Shown piece by piece: positions 34,501-46,484 of a stretch of 64,000 nt of DNA. The notes under the pieces are model-generated. The model was given only the letters and a program-made list of their open reading frames with translations, did no database searches and had not been told where the DNA came from. This stretch comes from Cyrtodaria siliqua (taxonomy: Eukaryota; Mollusca; Bivalvia; Adapedonta; Hiatellidae), in assembly GCA_037043455.1 (NCBI GenBank), contig JAWPHD010001274.1:248001-312000 (forward strand). The letters are read 5' to 3'. Both the position numbers and the translations under genes were made by a program. Position 1 is the stretch's first letter. Each line of letters starts with the position of its first letter.

Positions 34501-37500
34501 GTGTAGCAGTCACATAATGCAGTCAGAATAAACAGGAAGTGTTGCAGTCAAAGAACGCAGCAGTCAGCCAAAATAGGATGTGCATCAGTCACACAGCGCT
34601 GTCAGCCAAAACAGTAAGTATAGCAGTCACAGACCGCAGCAGTCAGCCAAAACATGAAGTGTAGCAGTCACAGAATGCAGTCAGCCAAAACAGGAAGTGT
34701 AGCAGTCACAGAACGCACTCAGCCAAAACAGGAAGTGTAGCAGTCACAGAATGCAGTCAGCCAAAGGAGAAAGTGTAGCAGTCACATAACGCAGTCAGCC
34801 AAAACATGAAGTATAGCAGTCACAGAATGCAGTCAGCCAAAACAGGAAATGTAGCAGTCACAGAACGCAGTCAGCCAAAACATGAAGCGTAGCAGTCACA
34901 GAACGCAGTCAGCCAAAACAGGAAGTGTAGCAGTCACAGAACGCAGTCAGCAAAAACAGGAAGTGTAGCAGTAACAGAACGCAGTCAGCCAAAACATGAA
35001 GTGTAGCAGTCACAGAGCGCAGACAGCCAAAACAGGAAGTTTAGCAGTCACAGAACGCAGACAGCCAAAACAGGAAGTGTAGCAGTCACAGAACGCAGAC
35101 AGCAAAAACCGGAAGTGTAGCAGTCACAGAACGCAGACAGCAAAAACCGGAAGTGTAGCAGTCACAGAACGCAGACAGCCAAAACAGGAAGTGTAGCAGT
35201 CACAGAACGCAGTCAGCCAAAACAGGAAGTATAGCAGTCACAGAATGCAGTCAGCTAAAACAGGAAATGTAGCAGTCACAGAATGCAGTCAGCTAAAACA
35301 GGAAGTGTAGCAGTCACAGAACGCAGACAGCCAAAACAGAAAGTGTAGCAGTCACAGAACGCAGACAGCAAAAACCGGAAGTGTAGCAGTCACAGAAGGC
35401 AGACAGCAAAAACAGGAAGTGTAGCAGTCACAGAACGCAGACAGCCAAAACAGGAAGTGTAGCAGTCACAGAACGCAGACAGCAAAAACCGGAAGTGTAG
35501 CAGTCACAGAACGCAGTCAGCCAAAAAAGGAAGTATAGCAGCCACAGAATGCAGTCAGCCAAAACATGAAGTGTAGCAATCACAGAACACAGTCAGCCAA
35601 AACAGGAAGTGTAGCAGTCACAGAACGCAGTCAGCAAAAACAGGAAGTGTAGCAGTCACAGAACGCAGACAGCAAAAACCGGAAGTGTAGCAGTCACAGA
35701 ACGCAGTCAGCCAAAACATGAAGTGTAGCAGTCACAGAACGCAGACAGCCAAAACAGGAAGTGTAGCAGTCACAGAACGCAGACAGCAAAACCGGAAGTG
35801 TAGCAGTCACAGAACGCAGTCAGCCAAAATTGGAAGTGTAGCAGTCCCACAACGCAGTCAGGCAAAAAAGGAAGAGTAGCAGTCACAGAACGCAGTCAGC
35901 CAAAACAGGAATAGTAGCAGTCACAGAACGCAGTCAGCAAAAACATGAAGTGTAGCAGTCACAGAACGCAGTCAGCAAAAACAGGAAGTGTAGCAGTCAC
36001 AGAACGCAGTCAGCAAAAAAGGAGGAGTAGCAGTCACAAAACGCAGTCAGCCAAAACAGGAAGTGTAGCAGTCACAGAATGCAGTCAGCCAAAATTGGAA
36101 GTGTAGCAGTCACACAACGCAGTCAGGCAAAAAAGGAAGAGTAGCAGTCACAGAACGCAGTCAGCCAAAACTGGAAGAGTAGCAGTCACAGAACGCAGTC
36201 AGCAAAAACATGAAGTGTAGCAGTCACAGAACGCAGTCAGCAAAAACAGGAAGTGTAGCAGTCACAGAACGCAGTCAGAAAAAAAGGAAGAGTAGCAGTC
36301 ACAGAACGCAGTCAGCAAAAAAGGAAGAGTAGCAGTCACAGAACGCAGTCAGCCAAAAAAGGAATAGTAGCAGTCACAGAACGCAGTCAGCAAACACATG
36401 AAGTGTAGCAGTCACAGAACGCAGACAGCCGAAACAGGAAGTGTAGCAGTCACAGAAAGCAGTCAGCCAAAACAGGAAGTGTAGCAGTCACAGAATGCAG
36501 TCAGCAAAAAAGGAAGAGTAGCAGTCACAGAACGCAGTCAGCAAAAACATGAAGTGTAGCAGTCACAGAACGCAGTCAGCCAAAACATGAATAGTAGCAG
36601 TCACAGAAAGCAGTCAGCAAAAACATGAAGTGTAGCAGTCACATAACGCAGTCAGCAAAAACATGAATAGTAGCAGTCACAGAACGCAGTCAGCAAAAAC
36701 AGGAAGTGTAGCAGTCACAGAACGCAGTCAGCAAAAACAGGAAGTGTAGCAGTCACAGAACGCAGTCAGCCAACAAAGGAAGTGTAGCAGTCACAGAACG
36801 CAGTCAGCCAAAACAGGAAGTATAGCAGTGACAGAACGCAGTCAGCCAAAAAAGGAAGAGTAGCAGTCACAGAACGCAGTCAGCAAAAACAGGAAGTGTA
36901 GCAGTCACAGAACGCAGTCAGCCAAAAAAGGAAGTGTAGCAGTCACAGAACGCAGCAGTCAGCCAAAATAGGATGTGCATCAGTCACACAGCGCTGTCAG
37001 CCAAAACAGTAAGTATAGCAGTCACAGAACGCAGCAGTCAGCCAAAACATGAAGTGTAGCAGTCACAGAATGCAGTCAGCCAAAAGAGAAAGTGTAGCAG
37101 TCACATAACGCAGTCAGCCAAAACAGGAAGTATAGCAGTCACAGAATGCAGTCAGCCAAAACAGGAAATGTAGCAGTCACAGAACGCAGTCAGCCAAAAC
37201 ATAAAGTGTAGCAGTCACAGAACGCAGTCAGCAAAAACAGGAAGTGTAGCAGTCACAGAACGCAGACAGCAAAAACCGAAAGTGTAGCAGTCACAGAACG
37301 CAGTCAGCCAAAACATGAAGTGTAGCAGTCACAGAACGCAGACAGCCAAAACAAGAAGTGTAGCAGTCACAGAACGCAGACAGCAAAAACCGGAAGTGTA
37401 GCAGTCACAGAACGCAGTCAGCCAAAACAGGAAGTGTAGCAGTCACAGAACGCAGACAGCAAAAACAGGAAGTGTAGCAGTCACAGAACGCAGTCAGCCA

Positions 37501-40210
37501 AAACAGGAAGTGTAGCAGTCACAGAACGCAGTCATCCAAAACATGAAGTGTAGCAGTCACAGAACGCAGACAGCAAAAACAGGAAGTGTACCAGCCACAT
37601 AACGCAGTCATCCAAAAAAGGAAATGTAGCAGTCACACAACGCAGTCATCCAAAACAGGAAGTGTAGCAGTCACAGAACGCAGTCATCCAAAACAGGAAG
37701 TGTAGCAGTCACAGAACGCAGACAGCAAAAACAGGAAGTGTAGCAGTCACAGAACGCAGACAGCAAAAACAGGAAGTGTAGCAGTCACAGAACGCAGTCA
37801 GCCAAAACAGTAAGTATAGCAGCCACAGAACGCAGACAGCCAAAACAGAAAGTGTAGCAGTCACAGAACGCAGACAGCCAAAACAGGAAGTGTAGCAGTC
37901 ACAGAACGCAGACAGCAAAACAGGAAATGTAGCAGTCACATAACGCAGACAGCAAAACAGGAAGTGTAGCCGTCACAGAACGCAGACAGCAAAACAGGAA
38001 GTGTAGCAGTCACAGAACGCAGTAAGCCAAAACAGGAAGTGTAACAGTCACAGAACGCAGTCAGCCAAGACATGAAATGCAGCAGTCACACAGCGCTGTC
38101 AGCCAAAACAGGAAGTGTAGCATCAAAGAACGCAGCAGTCAGCCGAAATATGAAATGCAACAGTCACTCAGCGCTGTCAGCCAAAACAGGAAGTGTTGCA
38201 GTCAAAGAACGCAGCAGTCAGCCAAAATAGGATATGCATCAGTCACACAACGCTGTCAGACAAAATAGTAAGTATAGCAGTCACAGAACGCAGCAGTCAG
38301 CCAAAACAGGAAGTGTAGCAGTCACAGAACGCAGTCAGCCAAAACAGTAAGTATAGCAGTCACATAATGCAGTCAGCCTAAACAGGAAGTGTTGCAGTCA
38401 AAGAACGCATCAGTGAGCCAAAATAGGATGTGCATCAGTCACACAGCGCTGTCAGCCAAAACAGTAAGTATAGCAGTCACAGAACGCAGCAGTCAGCCAA
38501 AACATGAAGTGTAGCAGTCACAGAATGCAGTCAGCCAAAACAGAAAATGTAGCAGTCACATAACGCAGTCAGCCAAAACATGAAGTATAGCAGTCACAGA
38601 ATGCAGTCAGCCAAAACAGGAAATGTAGCAGTCACAGAATGTAGTCAGCCAAAACAGGAAATGTAGCAGTCACAGAACGCAGACAGCAAAAACCGGAAGT
38701 GTAGCAGTCACAGAACGCAGTCAGCCAAAACAGGAAGTGTAGCAGTCACAGAAGGCAGTCAGCCGAAACAGGAAGTGTAGCAGTCACAAAACGCAGTCAG
38801 TCAAAAAAGGAAGAGTAGCAGTCACAGAACGCAGTCAGCAAAAACATGAAGTGTAGCAGTCACAGAACGCAGTCAGCAAAAACAGGAAGTGTAGCAGTCA
38901 CAGAACGCAGTCAGCAAAAAAGGAAGAGTAGCAGTCACAGAACGCAGTCAGCCAAAACAGGAAGTGTAGCAGTCACAGAACGCAGTCAGCAAAAAAGGAA
39001 GAGTAGCAGTCACAGAACGCAGTCAGCCAAAACAGGAAGTGTAGCAGTCGCAGAACGCAGTCAGCCAAAACTGGAAGTGTAGCAGTCACACAACGCAGTC
39101 AGCAAAAAAGGAAGAGTAGCAGTCACAGAACGCAGTCAGCCAAAAAAGGAATAGTAGCAGTCACAGAACGCAGTCAGCAAAAACATGAAGTGTAGCAGTC
39201 ACAGAAAGCAGACAGCCGAAACAGGAAGTGTAGCAGTCACAGAACGCAGTCAGCCAAAACAGGAAGTGTAGCAGTCACAGAACGCAGACAGCCGAAACAG
39301 GAAGTGTAGCAGTCACAGAACGTAGTCAGCCAAAACAGGAAGTGTAGCAGTCACAGAACGCAGTCAGCAAAAAAGGAAGAGTAGCAGTCACAGAACGCAG
39401 TCAGCCAAAACATGAATAGTAGCAGTCACAGAACGCAGACAGCCGAAACAGGAAGTGTAGCAGTCACAGAACGCAGTCAGCCAAAACAGGAAGTGTAGCA
39501 GTCACAGAACGCAGTCAGCAAAAACAGGAAGTGTAGCAGTCACAGAACGCAGTCAGCAAAAACAGGGAGTGTAGCAGTCACAGAACGCAGTTAGCCAAAA
39601 AAGGAAGTGTAGCAGTCACAGAACGCAGTCAGCAAAAACAGGAAGTGTAGCAGTCACAGAACGCAGTCAGCAAAAACCGGAAGTGTAGCAGTCACAGAAT
39701 GCAGTCAGCCAAAACAGGAAGTGTAGCAGTCACAGAACGCAGTCAGCCAAAACATGAATATTAGCAGTCACAGAACGCAGTCAGCAAAAACAGGAAGTGT
39801 AGCAGTCACAGAACGCAGTCAGCCAAAAAAGGAAGTGTAACAGTCACAGAATGCAGTCAGCCAAAACAGGAAGTGTACCAGCCACATAACGCAGTCAGCC
39901 AAAACTGGAAGTGTAGCAGTCACAGAACGCAGTCAGCCAAAAAAGAAAGTGTAGCTGTCACAGAACGCAGTCAGCCAAAACAGGAAGTGTAGCAGTCACA
40001 GAACGCAGTCAGCCAAAACTGGAAGTGTAGCAGTCACAGAACGAAGTCAGCAAAAAAGGAAGAGTAGCAGTCACAGAACGCAGTCAGCCAAAAAAGGAAG
40101 TGTAGCAGTCACAGAACGCAGTCAGCCAAAACAGTAAGTATAGCAGTCACAGAACGCAGCAGTCAGCCAAACATGAAGTGTAGCAGTCTCAGAATGCAGT
40201 CAGCCAAAAC
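31536..40210. repeat. Giant 38-bp minisatellite, about 228 copies
   Basis: The unit is aggaagtgtagcagtcacag, aacgcagtcagccaaaac, with an internal doubled gcagtca. Common variants are cagacagcaaaaac, tgaagtg, and a 3-bp insertion giving gcagcagtca. A distinctive block containing ggatgtgcatcagtcacaca and gcgctgtcag recurs at about 34227, 34574, 36970, 38230 and 38427, evidence of higher-order duplication. Short frames on both strands are shadows. The unit resembles a segment of the RT-family tail (gtagcattcaaggaggacag then tcaaccacaaaac), and a tail-like flank follows the array. Confidence 0.97.
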
Positions 40211-40325
40211 TGGAAATTAAAATGAAAAATATGCAGACGTCACAAATATACAAGGCTTTACAATAGGTATGCCGACTCGTAACGCTCAGAGGCAAAGGGG
40301 CCACTGGAGATCGCTGGAGGTTTAA
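40211..40325 (-). mobile_element. RT-family tail fragment J beside the 38-bp array
   Basis: cagacgtcacaaatatacaa, then ggctttacaatagg, then ggggccactgga follow the order of the RT-family tail seen at 59140-59215 and 61550-61640 (gacatcacaaacacaaaatg ... gacaataggg ... ggccactggggg). It is diverged and truncated. Confidence 0.6.
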
Positions 40326-40327
40326 TA

Positions 40328-40549
40328 TCAATCCTCGATATTTAAGGCTATGTCCATGCCGTTCTCCCATTTGTTTTGGGAAGTACTAGGTGATTCGATG
40401 ACTGACTTCAAATACTGAGGATAAAAAATCTGATTTATTTTTTTGGCCATTTTTAGTTTTATAACATTATTATTTATTGGGTGTTCGATCTTCGTTTGGT
40501 TTCTTATACATCTTTCCCAATCACCCAGGACTGCACTAACATATGGCAC
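40328..40549 (-). pseudogene. Possible LINE protein remnant
   Basis: This 73-residue minus-strand frame contains FYPQYLKSVIESP followed by KWENGMDIAL. The pattern resembles the C-terminal region of L1/Tx1-like reverse transcriptases, where a KWE-type motif precedes an acidic segment. No catalytic motif is present. I am unsure; it could be a chance frame. Confidence 0.3.
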
Positions 40550-40885
40550 GCCGTTGGCACAACAATCCCAAAAACCACAGTTACCACCGTAAACCTAGGT
40601 TTATGTTTCGATAGCTGTTGTTTCTGACCAAGAAACCACGTTTATCAGAATTATTCGTCGTAAATCCAGTTTCTAAGCAGAAAACTAAGTTTATAGTACG
40701 CAGTTTGCACACTTATCCACAAACTGGGGTTTTCAGCCGATAACCGCGGTTATCAAAATTAATATGCACATTTCCTATAAACCCCACTTTCTGAACAGAA
40801 ACCTAAGTTAATGGTTTGCACATTAATTCCGTAAACCCCAGTTATCAACCGGGGTTTCTAACACGCCGTTTGCACAAACATTTCA
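40550..40885. repeat. Palindrome-rich module with aaacc/ggttt motifs between short direct repeats
   Basis: acgccgttggcacaacaa (40549) and acgccgtttgcacaaaca (40862) bracket about 300 bases with many alternating short motifs: gtaaacctaggttt, aaactggggttttc, ataaccgcggttat and aaccggggttt. Several are self-complementary. No coding frame is seen. Confidence 0.55.
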
Positions 40886-41784
40886 GTAGACGAAACATAT
40901 CTCCAATCTTTGCAGTTCAAAATTTTACATAGAACTATTTTTACCAGTTTAAGATTACGTATATGTGGAATGTTGTGTACTTTTTGTATAATTCTAAAGA
41001 AGCTATTTTACATTAATTTATGACAGCATATTTTCCGGAAATATTCCTATAGAGCTTTTCGAAGAAATATTTTGGAAGATATCAAACCGATGGATATCAT
41101 TCTATGCATGAAATGCTTAACAGACATGGACACTATTTTATAAATTTGAGCGCTCCTCTGTAAAAAGTATATTTATTCTTGCAACTGAGATCATGTCTTC
41201 CAATTCTGTTTATATAGCACAAGTTAAACGATTTAGAAATATTGTTCTCAATATACATGTACCCACTAGCAAATGGTAATATTATTAAAGAAAGATGGAA
41301 TGTAATTCAGGATAAGCCGCGACAAAACGTATCAGCTGTACGTTATAGTTTATAAACATTCCCTGTATGAATAAATTCTCAATAAAGAGCAGAGAGGTAC
41401 TGATAAAAATAACACCAGTATTGTATGAGGTCGTAAAAAACATCTCTGTATTGTATGTCTAAAAATGTATGTAACTTGATATTTGAAATAAAATGTTAAA
41501 AAAATAAAATAAATAAAAAACCCGCAAAAAAACACGACAATACGGGATTGGAGACGAACATACAACGTTACCGTCATTTCGGGACATACTTATGTAGACC
41601 TTTTAGGTAATTTGCCTGACATTGGTTCACCGTTCTTATAATAGTCCAAATAGAGGATTATAAACAAACATCAAATGACATGTGCATGTTCCAGAGGTTC
41701 ATAGTCATTAACCTAACATCTTCGATCTTGCGTTATATCGGGGTAAAATATCATCTGAAAACGCTCTTTGGATTTAAATGAAGC
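40886..41784. other. AT-rich DNA, no feature recognised
   Basis: The minus-strand frame 41350-41577 is hydrophobic by composition but has no recognisable family. No other structure was found. Confidence 0.3.
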
Positions 41785-43450
41785 AATGTTTCTCAACTAA
41801 TTCGTTTATCTAGAGCTTGTAGTCGTGTTGAGGAATTTAATATATGTCTTATTTGTATAACTAAAAAGCTACTCCAGGAGGGTTACCGCTCGAAAAGCCT
41901 TTGCAAAATTGTATTATCGTGACCCTGATATACTTTTAAAATATAAAAGTAATTTAAGAACTCTTCTGCGACAAGGACTAACACAACCTGACTTCTATGG
42001 TGATATGATTTACAAACTTCGTAAGATCCTTTGGTCATAATGTTACCCTCATGTATATGATGCTATATAAGTGTACATGTTTATTCTTCTAGCTGTCAAG
42101 TTATGTCTATTAATAACACACATATAAATAGCTGCGTTGTGTACTATTGATTTTTAGACCAGACCGTTTTGATTGACAACCAGTGTTTATATAATATGCT
42201 AGTAATTTCTAAATTATTGTTTACATCATGTAAAACACCATATGACACATTAAAGGTTATTTAAAAATAACTTGTTTATTATATTGGAATGTTCTGAATG
42301 TTCTATGACATTCTATGACAGAATAAATATAGCCTTTTACAGCCTTTTGGGGCTGTTGTTTGGTTTCAGTATTCAGTATTTAGAATTGAGTATCTGGTAC
42401 ATTATTTGAATTTACTTCAAATTCAGTATAAAGTTTTAAAATAGCTTTTTTTTTTAAATATATATTTTTTAATTTTTCAAATCATTCATAACATATTGAT
42501 TATACTATAAAATGCATCATTCATTAAAGTAGATACTATTGACTATCTATTGCAACAGTAGTTATTATACCAATATACTTTTTTATATAGTTATTATTTA
42601 ACATGTTGCTTTGTTATAATGTAAAAGAAATCTAACCCGCCAAGCAACAGCAAAATAACACATATTGTGCTCATCTACAATAAATGTGACATTGGATTAT
42701 TTGGACTATTGTTAATAAACCAGGAAAGAAAGTGAAATTAGAATAAAGGAACCACTTGACAATTTAGATTAAAGGGACATTTGCCTATTTTATTTGGACC
42801 TTATTCGTATATTGGATTTTAAAAACATACTGGATCCATTTCATGTATTTTCTGTAAGTGAATATTTTTAGTATTTGAATAAATGTGTTGATTATATTTT
42901 AAAGATAGTTGTTGCTGGTTGTGCTTCCTGTCTTGTTACACTTTACCCGTAACAATAATCACTTTCATAGAATATTTATTAAACTTGTTATAACGTTTAT
43001 CAAAAGAGGGTTATGACCCTGTCATTTTGCAAGGCATTGCATGTTTAGTGGTTGGCCCATTTAAAGTTCTCCACTATGCTTTCCTCTTTGACTGTGCGAT
43101 GAACAGACTGTGGACCCCGTGATGACATCTACCTAAATCCTCAAAGGTCGGTAGCGTTTAATGTTTGTCTTTACTTGTTGTCTTATTGCAGGGTATGTTT
43201 TGTTTGTTGCTCTGACATCTGCCAAGTCATTGTGTACTTGCTTGGTGACTTTCGGTATCAGACCGGTGAAAATCAGCCCATTGAACACAAAGCAGAATAG
43301 GCTAATTTTGGAGATCAGTCACAAGTTTCACTTTATTGTTGTCAGTTTTAATGCGTGTTTTTGGCTGACTGTGTTCCGTGGAAGCTACATTTCTTGTTCG
43401 ACTTTTATACCTACTTTTTCTGAGTGTTTGTGTATGCTGTCGGTCTTTTA
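41785..43450 (+). mobile_element. RT-family copy B, interrupted by a probable solo LTR
   Basis: The plus-strand copy begins near SQLIRLSRACSRVEEF, continues through the region equivalent to LLRQGLSQPDFYGD, is split at 42037-42958, and resumes with the (I)KRGYDP segment and the tail to about 43450. Removing the inserted element and one ATAA restores the family order ggtc-ATRA-tcac. The tail ends with cgacttttatacctactttt, similar to the 12-bp satellite unit. Frameshifts and stops make it a pseudogene. Confidence 0.75.
42041..42954. mobile_element. Probable solo LTR, 914 bp
   Basis: The element starts TGTTACCC and ends GTAACA: TG...CA termini with a perfect 6-bp inverted repeat, typical of LTRs. 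It is flanked by the 4-bp duplication ATAA (42037-42040 and 42955-42958) within the interrupted RT element. A TATA-like tatataag lies at 42064-42071 and an aataaa at 42878-42883. There is no internal gag or pol, so a solo LTR left by recombination is the simplest reading. A DNA transposon with short ends is the alternative. Confidence 0.7.
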
Positions 43451-43932
43451 ATAGCTATTATAACAACATATCGATCAACTACGCCTGCGTGTTCCTTTTA
43501 TGGACATGTCAGTGTGATTTTGCAGCTGACCAAAAAATATTTTCATTTGATCTTGTTAATTAAATGCGTTAAGCTCCAAAGTAATTAAATTATCCTAATA
43601 AAAGTTAATGAAAAGTAGTTCCATTTATGTTTAGGAACCTGTGCCCGTTATTCAGACGGAGAGGTTAATGAAGCAGTCCAGTGAATACTGCTGTAAGCCA
43701 TTACTAGATGGCAATAATAGTGCTTCAGTAACCCTATAGGCTAGACCAGCTTCGGCGTATATATACTGATTATAATCTAGTACTGGCAAATAAAACCACC
43801 TACGTGCGTCTGGGGGTGCGTTACATACGAGGGTTGATTCGGAAACTCGCAGATTTTGCTTTCATAATATAATAAATACGGAAAAGGGAGATCCTTTAGA
43901 AGCAACAAAACAACCGAGTCATAAATTAGCCA

Positions 43933-44621
43933 ATATCATTAAAATCATATCCTAATAACGCTTTGGTACTCTCCGCTATAGGATCTGACAATACTTCCTT
44001 GTAGGTCACGTCAGATCGACATTCCATTCTAATCAATATTCATGAGAAGATCAACTAAATTCAACCAATGAAATCTCGAATTTCATATGCACTTCAGATG
44101 ACGTTCGAGTAACCTTAACAAACGAAAATCCACATAAATAAAACACATAGATCTATATCCGAATAAAGATAAAGTCTTCGTGTGTTACGACATTAGTACT
44201 CTAAATAGTAAGCCATAGTACATCTGGCCCGCCTAGCTCAGTTGATAGCGAACTCGACTGTAGACCCTCGAGTGTCATTTTAGAGTGGGATTAATCCCAT
44301 GAATCGGTACATTATTTTGTACCGCTATTAAATTCAGTCAAACAATCTTTTCTTTATTTTCTTCTAGTAAATATTCATTAATGGTTGGTGTATTATGTTT
44401 GTCAACGCAATTATTTTGTGTTTTATAAGCTAAAAGTTACGAACATTGTCTCTTTCAATATCGAGCGTAGACTGCTCCACAGCGTTTTACTGAAACGCGA
44501 CATGCGCAGTGAAGCAGTCTATACCGAGCAATTTTCAGACGTGATCTCCAATGGAGTGTTGTCAGATCCTTGTAGTGTAGAGTATCGTAGCGTGATAAAG
44601 GGCCTGATTTTAATGAGATTG
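43933..44621. mobile_element. TIR element (about 690 bp) with about 80-bp inverted ends
   Basis: The left end (atcattaaaatc ... ggatctgacaata ... ggtcacgtc, 43937-44013) matches the reverse complement of 44537-44616 with moderate divergence. There is no transposase. The centre holds the tRNA-like segment listed separately. I could not define a target duplication. Confidence 0.6.
44226..44312 (+). mobile_element. tRNA-like (SINE head) segment
   Basis: gcccgcctagctcagttgat looks like the acceptor/D-arm of a tRNA (box A tagctcagttg), followed by an anticodon-arm-like ctcgactgtagaccctcgag. The expected T-arm box B is not convincing, so I do not call a functional tRNA gene. Confidence 0.4.
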
Positions 44622-45220
44622 TAAAGTAGCAAACTCGGTTTTATAGAGTCTGTTCATACAATGATATGTAAGAAGCAACACGTCTCACGCCTAGCACCGG
44701 CTTAAGCGGTATTCTACTTAAAAGCCACCTTTATTTTTTCTCGATGATCACAAAGGACCAGTAAATAACACTACAACTGAAATAAAGCAATATGCTTGCT
44801 CTACAGTAAATGTAGGTTTGATTACGTATACAATGAATTACTGGTTAAATTCGTTGTCATAATAACCTATGTATGATTTTACGATGACCCTCCTATATCA
44901 TGAGATTCCTAGTGTCACGGAGCAGTGTAACATATCACACACAATACAAACGCAAATAATGCTCAAATTACACTACTTTAGGATATGACGTTCAGTCTCG
45001 ACATTCTTGTTTAATAAATGCATAACCAAACCAGTTTGATATCCAAAGAAGAAATATAATTCAACGGACATTGTTGTGCTTTCCTTAACGTTACTAAATG
45101 CTGATAACGTTTGAATATTAAAGCACACTAAGTTTGATATCCGTGTTCTTTTTAAAGTCTGTGTTAGAATTTTGTCGAAAGTTGTGTACATAATTCTTTA
45201 ATGACAGTTCGCTGCAACAC

Positions 45221-45320
45221 CATTACGTGTTCCCTCCTTAATTCCATTACGTGTTCCCTCCTTAATTCCATTACGTGTTCCCTCCTTAATTCCATTACGT
45301 GTTCCCTCCTTAATTCCATT
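45221..45320. repeat. 24-bp tandem repeat, four copies, expanded from a dispersed repeat
   Basis: ttacgtgttccctccttaat plus tcca occurs four times without visible divergence, followed by the attaag/gcaaagct/atattagcaggat segment also present in single copy at 11965-12023. Confidence 0.9.
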
Positions 45321-45477
45321 AAGCGATGGCAAAGCTTATATTAGCAGGATTTAATAATGGATATTCGACAAAAAAACATTTTTACTGAAAAAAAAAATGC
45401 TATTAACTGTTTAAAATTACCTGAAACGTTTTAGTTTTACAACATACAAACTTTTTAAGTCGAACTTAAGGTTTTAG

Positions 45478-45536
45478 TTCATACCCCAACCAACCCTGTA
45501 TTCGCTTCTTGGAGAAGGGGTTGGTTGGGGTATGAA
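45478..45536. repeat. Perfect 19-bp hairpin
   Basis: ttcataccccaaccaaccc (45478-45496) and its exact reverse complement (45518-45536) are separated by 21 bases. This is a strong potential cruciform or RNA stem in AT-rich surroundings. Confidence 0.9.
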
Positions 45537-46017
45537 AGTTAATACTCGGATCACGTAATGAAACACATAATTTGAAAAGCATCGACCAAAGGCTCCTGAT
45601 TTTGTTTAAAAAAATCACAATCGGCAAAGAAATGTGACGTCACAACCTTTATGAACTTGTATACCGCACATTGGTTACCTTACATCGTTCTGAAGACTAA
45701 TTCAACCTATAAGCCCTTGCGTTTAAATAATACATATTTAGAAGTATTCATACCACTTTCAAATCAAATAATAGGAGGCCTATCTTTTTCAGTAGAGCGA
45801 AACAGCTGTTAGTAGTAAATCTATAACTGTAAATAAGTTGTGTTGGCATTAGGGTATTGCATAAACGTATGGTGTTTTCAGAAATCTTTATTTATTAGAT
45901 GATCTCGACTTGCAGTTGATCACAACAAGGTCGGTAATTTCATATTATTGGCTGTCGTTTTAGAAGAAGACCTGTTCATATATTATGTTGTAGTGAATGT
46001 TAAACAATAGTATAAGT

Positions 46018-46060
46018 AGATATAAAAGTCGACCAGGAAATGTAGGATTCAAGGATCCAA
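46018..46060 (-). mobile_element. RT-family terminal fragment
   Basis: tagatataaaagtcgaccag followed by a gaaatgtaggattcaagga stretch matches the end of the RT-family tail, as at 59432-59470. It is truncated after about 45 bases. Confidence 0.55.
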
Positions 46061-46484
46061 TACCCAACCAGTTATTTTCCAAGCTAGCTAAAATTCTGAA
46101 GTGATGTTCTTCTCGGATTGTGGATAACAAATTGTCTTTGCATTTTGGCAAACAAGAATGCATTTTATTTAGTTAACTGAAAACTCGAGAAGGTGGTCAG
46201 TTTTTATATCACATGCTTGTGAGGAGAAACCATTGCACATACACTGTACTGTCGTATCAAAATCTAATCTTTGTACAGACAAGCCATGATTTTAGATTTC
46301 AAGACGAGAAAGTACCTGTGTTCAGCACTTATTCAATGTCATTTTGACTACTAATGTTCATCATGGCGCCGAAGTTTGACTAAAGATTTTAAAACAGAAA
46401 TTACAAGTCTCTCAAAATAAAGCTAGACAATTTATTAAAGACATTGGACCAAGAGAAACAACAAATAACAGTGGGCGTTATAAA

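Noticed and set aside
31536..40210. CRISPR array
   Set aside because: The repeats are contiguous 38-bp units with no unique spacers, in a eukaryotic context with transposons and introns.
42041..42954. DNA transposon instead of solo LTR
   Set aside because: Termini TG...CA, a 4-bp duplication and TATA/polyadenylation-like signals favour an LTR. The alternative is kept open because no internal retroviral-type genes are in view.
44226..44312. Functional tRNA gene
   Set aside because: Only the 5' half resembles a tRNA. The T-arm box B and acceptor-stem pairing are not convincing.
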